Of a stretch of DNA of 64,000 nt, positions 24,535 to 36,400 are shown one piece after another (position 1 is the first letter of the stretch; the number at the start of each line of letters is the position of its first letter). The position numbers and the translations under genes were made by a program. The stretch lies in NCBI GenBank assembly GCA_036571765.1, contig BROE01000012.1, positions 9,928,874-9,992,873 of the forward strand. Direction: 5' to 3'. A model generated the notes under the pieces. The model did not search any database. It was not told the origin of the DNA and saw only the letters and a list, made by a program, of their open reading frames with translations. The DNA is from Plecoglossus altivelis (taxonomy: Eukaryota > Chordata > Actinopteri > Osmeriformes > Plecoglossidae).

Positions 24535-24990
24535 TTTTCTCTCTCTCTCTCTCTCTGTATTTATCCCTCTATTCCCCCCTGTCTTTCTCCTACTCTTTGT
24601 CAGTCTCGCCCGCCCCCACACTGTTTGTGATGCGTAGCATTGCGTGGGGTGTCTCTAGTGCTTTCTTACCTTTGCACTTCATAATAAAGTGAAGGTCTCA
24701 TGCTCTTTTGGAGTGCTACCACTTCATTTCGCTTAACAATCCTGCGACCCGTCAGGCTAGGGTGTGAGCTGAGAGAGACAGAGAGACAGGGAGAGGGAGA
24801 GAAAAGAAAGACAGAAAAAAGAAACAGAGTGGAAACCGGAGAATAAGAAAGAGGGAGGGAAAGGAGGGAGGAGAGAGAAAGCACAGGATACTGGAGAGAC
24901 GGACTTCGACAGCAAGATGGAAAGGCCAGAAGAAAGAGGGAGGGGAGGGAGGAATAAAGCGAGGGAGAGAGAGAACGAGAGCAAACAAAT
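24535..24990. repeat. CT-rich then GA-rich low-complexity tracts
   Basis: CT at 24537-24600; purine-rich at 24765-24990. Confidence 0.85.
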
Positions 24991-25310
24991 TGTTAGTTAT
25001 GCAGCCATGGTTTGCAGTGGCCTTACACATCCATTGACTGACACACGGGAGGTGAAGGCCCCCCAAACGAAAAACCTACAGCTTTTCCACTCATGTTCAA
25101 GAGCACCTGCGGTCTGTTAGAGACAGAAACAGTCAGGAGTGAGTGGTATGCAAAGGCTGTGCTTAAGAGAGACGAGGAGAGCCGAGCAATGGGGACAGAT
25201 AGAAGGAGAGAAATACAGTGAGACAGAACAACCGCATGGGAACTGCAGTGCATCGATGACAGACACAAGGGAGGCATGTCTGACTTTCTCCAACGTTACT
25301 TCCAGACCTT

Positions 25311-25314
<4 letters not shown>

Positions 25315-25362
<48 letters not shown>
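25315..25362 (+). repeat. (CA)n microsatellite
   Basis: 24 near-perfect CA units. Confidence 0.97.
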
Positions 25363-25365
<3 letters not shown>

Positions 25366-25544
25366 CTTCACACACCAACACAACACACACACTAACGTGT
25401 CACGGCTCTCTTTCCGCTTATCAACTGTGCGACTGCTGTTTGAACGGGCAAAGCCATAAGGCACAGTGCATCAGCCCAACCCACTATTTTATGGACTCCC
25501 TCCCATTGGTTCACAAAGAGAGAGGCGAAGTCAGAGGCGTGTTT

Positions 25545-25710
25545 GGAACCTATTGATCCGGCGGAGCGAAGCCCGGCGTGGCGACAGTGCCGTGCGCCGC
25601 GCTGACCTTGTCTCCGTGCTCACCGTAATTAATTAAAACTTCACGGCGAGGGTGGCTGATGAATCGTTCCCTTGTTGATTACCATTCCTGAGGTAATCAC
25701 GGACAGACAT
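25545..25710. promoter_or_regulatory. candidate conserved regulatory island
   Basis: CpG-rich start (CGGCGGAGCGAAGCCCGGCG) followed by ACCGTAATTAATTAAAAC, GTTGATTACC and GAGGTAATCACGG. Called by appearance only. Confidence 0.38.
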
Positions 25711-25915
25711 GTGCGCGTGCACGTGCGTACGTGCATATGTGTGTATCCTTCCACGGTGATGTAAAAAGATATGGCACCGGCCTGTTTGCCGTCATGTCAG
25801 CTTTGGAGGCGTGTTTGCGCTTGTGCGTTTCTGAATGTGTTCCCTTTAAAGCGTGTGTTTGTATGTGGCCGTGCAACGACTATTTTTGTGAGTTCGGTGT
25901 AAAGAGCCTGCCGCT

Positions 25916-25918
<3 letters not shown>

Positions 25919-25970
<52 letters not shown>
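25919..25970 (+). repeat. (GT)n microsatellite
   Basis: About 25 perfect GT units. Confidence 0.97.
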
Positions 25971-26092
25971 GAGGTCTTCTCCCTCCCACTCACCCTTTAT
26001 GACCATGTCATGACTCTGAACCATCAACATCATTTCTTTCTCCGATTCTCTGATTCCTTCATCCCTTTATCCCACCCCCTCACATTACTATA

Positions 26093-26095
<3 letters not shown>

Positions 26096-26145
<50 letters not shown>

Positions 26146-26154
26146 GTGTCTCTC
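26096..26154 (+). repeat. (CT)n microsatellite
   Basis: About 28 CT units with two GT interruptions. Confidence 0.95.
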
Positions 26155-26384
26155 AATCCCCCTCACCTCAACACCACCCTGAGGTGAAAGAAAAAGGTAT
26201 TTTGATGTAGGGGTTATCCTGGAATTATGTACTCTCTGATCAACAAAGCACAGAAGCACCACTTCAACACGGGACCCACACACTGCAGCCATCGATTCTC
26301 TCCATTACTCATCTCCTAGTTCTCTAACAACCGGACACCGGATCCTCAGCTAAACAATTCCACAAAGCCGCAGTGTCTCCGTCG

Positions 26385-26810
26385 GCCAGTGGGGACCTCA
26401 GCGTGCCTAATTAGCTGTAATATCAGGGAGCTAAATTCTTCTTGCTTGGTGGATGCGCGTACACATGTGTGCGCCACACAAACACACAAACTGAGCGCAG
26501 ATCTTAATTGACTACCTAGGGCTTTGGTCTAAGTAGCATTCCTCATCTTGTGGCAGGCTGGTCACGTGGTTGACGAACAATGTTTATTTCGATGCACTTT
26601 CTATCTTCCTTACGCCCTTTTTAGACATGACCCATCAACCCAAGCCTTGATAATGATGACTTCACAACGCTTCTCATTGTGCTGTCTATAATTCATGATT
26701 GTCCAAAAAAATTGAATCGATACTCAGTGTTCGTCAATCATTTGTGCATTAATATCACTGGAGCCAATTGGGAAAAATGTTGATAATTCATCATTATCTC
26801 ATGCTTCTGA
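26385..26810. promoter_or_regulatory. candidate regulatory island
   Basis: GCCTAATTAGCTGTAATATC, ATCTTAATTGAC, CTATAATTCATGATTG, GCATTAATATCACTG and TGATAATTCATCATTATC across repeat-poor sequence. Called by appearance only. Confidence 0.3.
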
Positions 26811-28680
26811 CTGTACAGTAGCCCCTCATTCTGTCAGTTTGGATTCACCATCACTCTAGTCTTATTTCCAGAAACATGTAGTCCCTTGATACTGCCCCTA
26901 CACACACTCACACAGATCAATTATGGCTTATAATGCCAGCCACGTACAAAAACAATATGAGATTGGATAGGGAGTGTGTGCATGCACATGCGTGTGTGAT
27001 ATTGAGAATATGTGCCAGCTTCAATAACCATGGAAATCGAACATAAACACCCATTTCTGAAAGGGTACCCTCCCCCAAACTAATTTACCCACATCATCTA
27101 TTTTTCAAAAGATTTCATAGACCAACTCCAAACCCTGCTCCTCCCCACTTCCTCCCTCCAAATCACCCTACTGTCTAAGGCATCGTCCTCCCAAGTCCCT
27201 CTGATCCCGCTAACGTCCACCCCCCACCACACCCTAACCCCACCATCCCCCCGCCTGTCTAAGTGTCAATCAAAAGCGGACCCGCTAAATCACTGGGAGC
27301 CGTCCGTTTGGAAGAGACAGAGCTATCGGGGAGATGGGGGCGGGCCCTGGGGAGATAGCTACGTTTGATGGAGAGAGATCAGTTCCAGAAAGACATGAAT
27401 ATGAGTACACAGATTGCTTTCATGTCGTGGGGACTGCTGGAGGTGTTCTGTCTGCAAGAGCTATGTCAGGGGACGGGACTGCATGACCAAACTGTGGGCT
27501 GGAGGGGAGAAAGCAGAAGAGATGCAAAGAAAGAGAGAGAAGAGAGACAGAGAGACGTGGGAGACTGCTTATTAAGACATTTCTGGAACTGCTGTGTATT
27601 TCTGGGAATGTGGACACTAAAAAGAAAGATCTTTTCTCTCTCTCTCTCTCTTTCTGGGTATGTCTAGGCTATTGTGAAATGCCTCTGTCTCTCCCTGCAG
27701 AGAGATTAAAGCTGCTTGAATACAGGGCCAACCTTGTCGTGATGTCATCCCCCACTCACTCAATCCATCCTCCTGGTCCCTGTCCATCCATCCATCCATC
27801 ATGCAGACCGATGGTGTGGGCGTCAAGGGATTGCTATTCAGCTGTCTCCCCCAGTCACTAAGCACACACCCCCAGGGCTTGGGGGTTCAAACGGTCTCCC
27901 TTTTCCTCCTTTCTGTACTACACAACACTGAACCATTGACAGGGAGGGACAGTGACATGCCTTCGTCTAAAAGAACTCCCCTTTTTTCTGATTTTGTTTT
28001 TGACCGCTTTGCTTTTTCCTGCTTCCTACACTTTTCCGTATTGATGAATCTATGTTGCATGGTGGAAAGCAGATAAACTCACGATTGGTAAAGAGCAGAC
28101 TTTTGAACTGGTGACTTTTTAAGTGCAGTGCACTTCATTTCTACTCTTACCAATCTGTGCTCCAAAGGCACCTTACCAGTCTACTCCACAAGCAATTCTG
28201 TATTACATCATCAAACCAAGCCTTAACCCATGCTGAACATGGCCTGGCAGCTGCACAGGGACTTCTAAGTTGTATCCGCTGGCACTAACTCTGATAATGA
28301 CATCTTAATTGCTTTTTTTGTTCCTAACATTAAATATTTATGTACAGTCGAGCCCAGTTATTGCACCCTTCAACTCCCCGTCCTTATAACGAGTCAGTCC
28401 TTCACACCCACTTCGGTTATGACATCATTCGTCAAAAATGATGTCCGCATTTGTCATTTTAGAGTCACTAAATTATACATGCCCTCATATCGAAAGGATA
28501 ATAACCACATAATACGGGTCCAAGTTAATAAAACGCAAGATAACGGGAACCCGCAAAACACAAACCTCGGGTCAGTTACTCTCCCTGAATCCCGGGGTTA
28601 ACATGATGGGAGAATATTAAACTGATCTTAGGTCAGCGCTCAGCGTAATTTCGTCTCTTCACTGACCACTGTCAAGAGTG
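26810..28680. other. single-copy, no gene seen
   Basis: CT-repeat patch at 27635-27655 and CCAT repeats at 27783-27800. A possible degraded mariner/Tigger-like end near 28345 was considered and not called. Confidence 0.5.
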
Positions 28681-28692
28681 CAGAGCTACCAC

Positions 28693-28706
28693 TCGCTAGG
28701 GGGCGA
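28693..28706 (+). promoter_or_regulatory. CTCF-like site
   Basis: The last 11 bases (CTAGGGGGCGA, 28696-28706) match the core consensus; the first three do not. Same orientation as the site 870 bp downstream. Confidence 0.4.
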
Positions 28707-28959
28707 CATTGGTCTCTGTAACGTAGAGAGAATGTCCCGTCCTTCCTTCTCCCGATCTATTCGGAGATGCACCGGCTCTCCGATTTGCCACCATATCACT
28801 CTACTCCAGTGTCAGCTCGATTTTGTCACACACCGATTCAGCGCCGACGTCTATAATAATTAATCTAACGTCTCCGCTTTGTTTGTTAGACTAGTGTCTT
28901 GAGGTCCTTAAACAGAATAACTTAATCCCATTTCGCCCATTAAAACCAGAATCTTTTTT

Positions 28960-29225
28960 TTAATTACGTGTAGCTTATTGTTGGCGTCTATTAAATGTGG
29001 AATTTGAAGCGCATGCTACTGTAATTAACGTCAACGCCAGGCTTTCATCCATTTCTTATGATTCAATAAATAGGTCGCGGAGTGTACCATCGGAGACCTT
29101 CTCTGTATCTACGTCAAATCCATATCATTTGCATATTGATTCATGCTCCGTGGAATTAAATGAGTGTGTGATGAAATCACGGCTTGGTCGGGGGAACGAG
29201 TTAATGACGAATAAAGGAAGATAGA
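28960..29225. promoter_or_regulatory. candidate enhancer with perfect octamer, upstream of pcdh10
   Basis: Repeat-free block 1.7-2 kb before the start codon. It has ATTTGCAT (29127-29134), the POU/octamer consensus, within a TTTGCATATTGATTCATG context. Also CTGTAATTAACGTC and TTTAATTACGTG. Called by appearance only. Confidence 0.4.
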
Positions 29226-29564
29226 GGGACCAACATGAGCTAGCGTAGGTGATTATCTCAGCACAAGTTGCTACAGTGAACTGAATCTCCACAACACCTG
29301 TGTGACCTTGGTTAGGTGTTTGAAAACATATAATGACAAAGAAAAAAAACAACATTGTATAGATTGTCAAAGTCTTATTCGTTTCAGGTCAGGTTGATTA
29401 CCCAAGGGGTGGTATTGTACAAGGCAAATAAAATACTTCCAACAGTCTGTGAATTGCATCAATATGGTATTTGTGTGTGAGAATGAGTGTAAGTGTACAG
29501 TAAGCAGACTAAATAAACGCTCGCCAAGCGTGCGTGCGGGTCATGTTAATAACATGAATGTCAG

Positions 29565-29578
29565 CCACTAGAGGGCGG
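29565..29578 (+). promoter_or_regulatory. CTCF consensus site
   Basis: CCACTAGAGGGCGG matches all 14 positions of the core CTCF consensus (CCASYAGRKGGCRS), forward orientation, about 750 bp upstream of the promoter candidate and pointing into the gene. Occupancy is not known. Confidence 0.6.
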
Positions 29579-29837
29579 GTGAAGGCAGAGGACTTGGCTG
29601 AGGCTTGGCCACGGTCCCGAGCTCTGGCCGAGTCTACCATGTTGACGGGCAGGTTCCCCTATTGTGGACGATGGAACAGATGGGCGCAGAGATCGAATGG
29701 TACCTTCGAAACATTTAACATGTCCTGAATGAGGGAGAACGGGCACCACTATTAATTGAGTCATGGGGAGAACGCATCATCATCATCATGTAGTCTAGAC
29801 AATGTGTCCCTGAATGTGAGAAAGAGAATGTGTGTGT

Positions 29838-29839
<2 letters not shown>

Positions 29840-29891
<52 letters not shown>
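29840..29891 (+). repeat. (GA)n microsatellite
   Basis: 26 perfect GA units, about 1.06 kb upstream of the start codon. Confidence 0.97.
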
Positions 29892-29896
<5 letters not shown>

Positions 29897-30309
29897 ATAT
29901 GAATTCATTCAGTGAGTGATATTACAGTGTAACCAGGATATACAACCAGCGCTATTTATACTGTGGGCCTACCGTTGAAATAATTTATTTTAAATCTATT
30001 CCACAAGGAGCAAGCGGCTTATCTAAGATAGACACTCTTTGGTAAATCTTATTATTTCTTAGAACAAACGCCATTACATGGTTTCTAAAAAGTCTCAGTT
30101 TTAAAATTCCCTGAATAGTGAAGTACCCGCTGCGTGCGTAAGCGATGTACTGAATACATCTGATACTAGTCACCACTGGTCCGACTTTCAAATTCACAGG
30201 TCGTGTAAAACATTTAATTTCACTCCATATAGGCTACCGAGGTTCGGGATGGAGGAGCACTTAACTGGTTATATTATTAGAACGGTCCGCTGTACGTTGT
30301 GTCTGGCGT

Positions 30310-30460
30310 GGATGTGACCCAATCAGGTGTAACTTTGCCTGGTGTTTGGGGCCATCATTGGCTGGTGGGAAGGTAGCTGTGTGTAAAACCAACCCCGCTC
30401 CCCTCACTCGCCTTCCAGGAGCCGACTAGAGCGGATCGTCAACCCTCAGTGCAGAGACGC
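30310..30460 (+). promoter_or_regulatory. pcdh10: candidate main pcdh10 promoter
   Basis: A CCAAT box at 30319-30323 and an inverted one (ATTGG) at 30357-30361 lie about 600 bp upstream of the start codon. They are followed by a C-rich GC-box-like stretch near 30391-30402 and an initiator-like TCAGTGC near 30446. No clear TATA box. The start site is a guess from these elements. Confidence 0.45.
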
Positions 30461-30952
30461 AGTGAATACATAGACGCACCTAGTGAGAGAAAGTCAAAAT
30501 ATTGACCGTATTTACACACAGCATTTTCAAATCCAGTGTAGTTTCTTGCGAATATACTGGTTTGTTTATTTCCTATCTATCCGGGTGGAATTTGATATTT
30601 TTAGTTGTGACTTTTCCAGTCCTCTTTCCAAGAGTGTGTATGTGCGTCTTGGCTCTCTTTCGCTCTCGCGCTGCGATGTTTGCGCCAACGCCAAAACTCA
30701 CAGACCAGGGCAGAATTGATTAAAAGAAGAAGCGTAGATCAAATGGCTGTGTTTCTTACGACTCAAACTGCATGGTTTTCGATTGACACTACGCAGAGAA
30801 GAGGAATTTCAGATTTTGGCAGCTTTATTGCTGTGTCTTTTGCCTTTCTACGGACAAAATCGACAGGAGATGTTCAATCATCAGAGTAAAACGGAATAAT
30901 ATTGTTTTATTTATTTTTTTGTATTCAAGTGCACTTGAGAGAGGAAGTGGCG
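30460..30952 (+). other. pcdh10: putative pcdh10 5' UTR with three upstream ORFs
   Basis: Between the promoter candidate and the start codon there are three ATG-initiated upstream ORFs: 30676-30723 (15 residues), 30743-30889 (48 residues) and 30870-30899 (9 residues). All stop before the main ATG at 30953. If transcribed they would damp translation of the main frame. An upstream non-coding exon cannot be excluded. Confidence 0.4.
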
Positions 30953-33499
30953 ATGATTTTGTTACTTCTCCTGGCCTCCATCCTGGACGGAGCGCTTACC
31001 CAGCTGCATTATACCGTCCCGGAGGAGCAGGAACCGGGCACGGTGGTTGGAAATTTACTGGAGGATTTGGGTTTGGACATCACAAAACTTTCCTCTCGCC
31101 GTTTCCAGACGGTGCCCAGCTCAAGGAATCCGTACTTGGAAGTGAATCTGGAGAACGGGGCGCTATTTGTAAAGGAGAAAATTGACCGTGAGGAGATATG
31201 TAAGCAGACCACTCCGTGCCTACTGCATCTGGAAGTGTTTTTGGAAAGTCCACTAGAGCTTTTTAGGGTGGAGATCGAGGTTATGGATATCAACGACAAT
31301 CCCCCCCGTTTTCCCGAGACCGATATTTCCGTGGAGATATCAGAGAGTGCCATCCCCGGTACCCGCTTCCCCGTGGAGAACGCATTTGATCCGGACGTGG
31401 GCACAAACGCGCTCAATACATATGCCATCACGAACAATAACTACTTTTACCTGGACGTTCAGACACAAAGCGATGGAAACAAATTCGCTGAGCTGGTGCT
31501 GGAAAAACCATTAGACCGGGAGCAGCAGGCGGTGCACCGGTACGTACTCACGGCCGTGGACGGGGGGATACCACAGCGGACTGGCACCGCTCTCTTAGTC
31601 GTTAAAGTTCTGGATTCCAACGATAACGCACCCACGTTTGACCAGTCAGTATACACAGTAAACCTAAGGGAGAATTCTCCCGTTGGAACGCTGGTAATTC
31701 AGTTAAACGCCACGGATGTGGACGAGGGACAAAACGGAGAGGTGGTGTATTCCTTCAGCAGTCACAACGCACCACGGATAAAGGACCTATTCAATATCGA
31801 CGCCAGAACTGGACGTATAGAGGTAGCTGGAGAGGTGGACTATGAGGAGAGCAACACGCACCAAATATACGTTCAGGCCAAGGACCTTGGTCCCAATGCT
31901 GTCCCTGCGCACTGTAAAGTGCTGGTAAAGCTCGTGGACGTAAATGACAACACACCGGAGATCAGTTTCAGTACGGTGACGGAGTCTGTGAGCGAGCAAG
32001 ATGCCCCGGGCACAGTTATAGCGCTCTTCAGCGTCACAGACCGGGACTCTGGTGAAAACGGACTCATGAGCTGCGAAATACTCGGAGATGTGCCGTTCAA
32101 ACTTAAGTCGTCATTTAAAAATTACTACACCATTGTCACGGACGGACCGTTAGACAGGGAGAACACCGACTCGTATACAATCACTGTGGTGGCAAAAGAT
32201 AAGGGGCTGCCTTCACTCGCCACGAGCAAGTCTATTAAAGTCCATGTCTCGGACGAGAACGACAACGCTCCGCGGTTTACGCAGCCAGTATATGCTGTGT
32301 ACGTGACAGAGAATAACGTACCTGGTGCTTTCATCCACGCTGTGAGCGCTTTGGACCCTGACGTAGGGCCAAACGCCGTTATTACCTTCTCCATATTGGA
32401 GTGTGACATCCAGGGCATGTCTGTGGACACATACGTGTCAATCAACCAAGACACTGGCTACCTATATGCTCTGCGCTCTTTTGACTATGAACAACTGAAG
32501 GAGTTTAGTTTCATGGTCCAAGCTAAAGATTCTGGAAACCCCGAGCTTTCCTCCAACGCCACAGTAGACGTTATCATCGTTGACCAGAATGACAACCCGC
32601 CCTCGGTTATTGCTCCTATCGGTAAAAACGGAACCGCTAAAGAGCATCTACCGCGGTCGGCGGAGCCTGGTTACTTGGTGACGCGCATCGTTGCCATGGA
32701 CGCGGATGATAGCGAGAACGCACGACTGTCCTACAGCATACTACGGGGGAACGAGATGGGCATGTTTCGTATGGACTGGAGGACGGGAGAGCTAAGGACT
32801 GCCAGGCGGGTGTCCACTAAACGGGACCCTCAAGGCTCCTATGACCTGTTAATCGAGATAAGAGACCACGGGCAGCCACCCCTCTCGTCTTCCGCAAGTG
32901 TGAGCGTCATCCTGGTAGATAGCGTTGTTGAAGGCCGCAGTGGTGACAGAGGCTCCACCGCCAAGTCCAAGGAGACCTCTCTCGACCTCACCCTTATCCT
33001 TATCATCGCCCTGGGCTCTGTCTCCTTCATCTTCCTGCTTGCCATGATTGTTTTGGCCGTGCGCTGCCAGAAGGACAAAAAGCTGAACCTGTACACGTGC
33101 CTCCTCGCAGGAGAATGCTGTCTGTGTTGTAGCTCGTGCTGCAGCCGGCAGGCTCGCGGCCGGAAGCAGAAGAAGCTGAGCAAGTCAGACATCATGCTTG
33201 TCCAAAGCACCAACGTGACGTCAGGGGTCGGTCCGGTTGGCCAGGTTCCCGTGGAGGAGTCCGGGGTGGGCGGCGTAGGGGGAGGATTTGGATCCCATCA
33301 CCACCAGAACCAGAATTCTTACTGCTATCAGGTGTGTCTGACACCAGAGTCCGCCAAGACGGATCTAATGTTCCTGAAACCATGCAGCCCTTCGAGGAGC
33401 ACTGACACAGACCACACCAACCCGTGCGGGGCAATTGTCACAGGATACAGTGACCAGCAACCGGACATCATTTCTAATGGCAGTATCCTCTCCAATGAG
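30953..33499 (+). CDS. pcdh10: pcdh10 coding exon 1: signal peptide, EC1-EC6, transmembrane, proximal tail
   Basis: 849 codons in one uninterrupted exon, the usual delta-2 protocadherin architecture. Calcium-binding DRE/DYE motifs are visible: KIDREE in EC1, PLDREQ in EC2, DYEES in EC3, PLDREN in EC4 and FDYEQ in EC5. EC6 lacks a terminal DxNDN, as expected for the membrane-proximal repeat. Potential N-glycosylation sequons include LNATD (EC3), SNATV (EC5) and KNGTA (EC6 start). EC2 is shorter than in mammals: the glycine-rich insertion between DGG and QRTGT is absent. The exon ends phase 0 at ILSNE before GTACGT. Confidence 0.96.
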
Positions 33500-36400
33500 G
33501 TACGTTCTGACTCATTGCCATATTTTCTTTACCTCATGCGCAACGTACAAGGACCAAACTGATTCATGGCCTGTTGAGGCGTAAATAATTAATTTGTAGA
33601 TGGGACTGCTTTAATTTCGTGAGCTTGATGGGTTTCAAAATAGACACAGGTGTCAAGCGTGTCTAGTACTTCTTTTATTACCGTAAAATGTAATCAGTGA
33701 TCAAAAGGACATCCTTCAATTCGAAAATGGTACTCATAACAGTGGTTTTGAACAATCTTAATCAGTAACATAACATCTACTATCTGACATCTACCCACCC
33801 ACCCCCCTCCCCTCACCCTTCGACCAGTCCGTGCGTATTTATCAGAAACCAATCAGGTTATTGGTTTGAATCTGCGCGTCTCCATGCTCGCAGCGCCGCA
33901 GGCCTGCGGGGCTTGTTGACTGCGGCTGAGCGGAGGGCAGCCAGACTCTCAGTAGTTAGTGCTGCGCGTTAAGTATGCCGCGCACGGCTCCACATAGCAG
34001 CACCGTGAACAAAGGTTGTTCAGTTGCGGCGCCGTTTGGCTCAATCATTTACGCATTCAATCGCCTGCCTAACCCACTCCCCACACCCCGGATAGAGAGA
34101 GGGAGAAGGGAATCAATTACATGCAATGCCACTGTCCGGTTCCCTTCAGAGTCTCAACATAAATTGTGTGCCAACTTTGATGATGAGTTAAAATGGATGT
34201 GTTTAACATGTATTAAAACGCAACTTTCAGACGAAACACCAACGGGCAGAACTCAGCTACCTGGTCGACAGGCCAAGGCGCGTGAACAGGTGAGATATAA
34301 GAGTTCACCATTCTCAGAATCCCCTGAAGCGTCTGTATTTGTGACTCAGTTGCATTCAATACACACCACTCACACAGCTTCGCACGCACATTACTACATG
34401 TTCCATAACATTCCAAATATCACACGGGGTTTTAACTACAGACATAAACCATTTTATTCAATATTACACACCGGACTGTCACTCTAAAATATCCATAGAA
34501 CGTTTATCTCCAATTTGGCTCGTGTCCCATAACTGACAGATTTGCTCGCCTATTAAGCCTTGATGCTGGTTTTTATTACATGTCAAGTGTAACATCCAAT
34601 TTAGAAACTTGATGGCCACCGTGAAAGCATTAATATGGTGTCAATTTCTGACTGGCCTCGCTCTCTCTCTCCCTCCTTCTGTCTATCTCACCCCCTCTTT
34701 CCATCCTCACCCCCCACCACCCACCTCCACATTATAACAATGTCTCTCCCCTCTATTTCACTATTTCGCTTTACAGTTCTGCGTTCCAGGAGGCGGACAT
34801 TGTTAGTTCTAAAGATAGTGGGCACGGAGACAGCGAACAAGGGGACAGTGACCACGACGCCACCAACCGGGGTCACTCGGCCGGTGAGTTCACCATAATT
34901 ACCCCATTACGCAGCACCCTGTTTGTGGAGGGCTAATGCCGGAGTTGCGGTGCGGACCAGTGACTTTTAATTTTGTTAATTTGAGGTTTCTCCGGTCGTT
35001 GGCTGGCCTGAATATGAAACAGGCTCGAGGTGTTGATTGTGTTTCACAATGGGTGAACCAGAGACAGATTCAGTGGATTACATCCGCTCCCTCTCTCTTT
35101 TTCCCCATGCCGTGGTGCTGAAAAGACAGCAAACCGCAGGCAGCGATAATGCTTTTTCTTTTCTTTTTCTCGCTTGCGCAAATCAATACGCCTAAAAATG
35201 TCCGCGGGGAAAGAGAATATAGGAGATAAATGACTGACACAATTGGAAGCAACGTAATGAGTTATCTGAACGAGATTAAAGTTAGCTTTAGCGTGCTGTA
35301 GGGAAAAGCAGCAACGCGCCAACACAGTTAGCCTTGCTCACATAGCTGGTTGGTAAAATGCAAAACATTGCATGAGATACTAGATTTGACCAGAAGTCAA
35401 TGTGCTATAAAAACAACAACTCTATATGTAAAGTGTGCTTGTGGTATTGTTCCCATTTCAATTAGGAATAGATTATATCGAAACTGAATTGACTTTTGTC
35501 CCAGTCTTGACCTTTTGCAATGCATGTAGGCACACCTATTCACCTTGTTATTATTGGTTAGTATGGAGACAATCAGATCATAGAGTATTGAATTCAGACT
35601 TACTCATAGATTAGTCTCTGGCAACATTTCAAACCAGTATCACATTTAAATTATTTTATTGATCATAAAATGACCAGAGTATTGCCTGGCTGCACACAGT
35701 CCGAAGATCTATTGAATTGCCCTTTCCTTTAAAGTAATTGAAAGCCACATCTGTCATTTGCCAATGTCTAGACAGAGAGATGCCAAATATCACCTTACCA
35801 TGGGTTGGAATACAAATGGATGGCGTTGGCCTACTGGAGGTGCAGGGATTCTAAAGGTGGTTTGATGACCCAAGCCACCAGCTGCCCACCGGCCTGTTAT
35901 GATTAGAAAACCCTGCCAGATGGATATGAAGTCTGGGTTGCCCAGGTCGCCGAATGAACGTCCAGACTTTGGCTCGACGGGTTGGTGCAAGGTTTTTCCA
36001 GAAACCGTGGCAGCAGGGGGTGGGGGGGGCTGGTTGGGGGTAGAATCCACCCACACCCACCCCCCAACTGTTGACATAATTGCTTGGCTTGGATGAAGCC
36101 GGGTGTGTAGGGAGCAGAACATTCGCTTCAGTGTTTTATTTAGAAGAAACAGCTTACCTCTCCACAGGAGGCCTGGCTACTGTCATTTGGTAAAAGACAA
36201 CACTCGGCTTACACAAGCATCCGTAAATATTAGCTGCCATGAGTGTGCGTATGTGTTTTGGGTTGAGTGTGTGTGTGCGCGCGCGCGTAAGTATGGGAAA
36301 TAGTCTATGATGCTTGTATTGAATTTGAGTTCTGAAGAGATAGTGCATTGGAAGGTGTAAATGATGTTATGGTTGGAGTGAGGGAGGAGTAGAAGGAGGA

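Larger units (their letters stand above)
33500..34230 (+). other. pcdh10: pcdh10 intron 1 (731 bp)
   Basis: GTACGT to TTTCAG. The first half is AT-rich; the second half (33830-34000) turns GC- and CpG-rich with paired CCAAT boxes (separate entry). Confidence 0.9.

Noticed and set aside
28345..28600. Possible remnant of a Tigger/mariner-like transposon (TACAGTCGAGCCC, TTATAACGAG)
   Set aside because: No matching inverted end or transposase fragment found; resemblance too short.
33975..34487. 170-codon frame through intron 1 and exon 2
   Set aside because: It reads exon 2 in the wrong frame (one base earlier than the phase-0 protocadherin frame); no domain.
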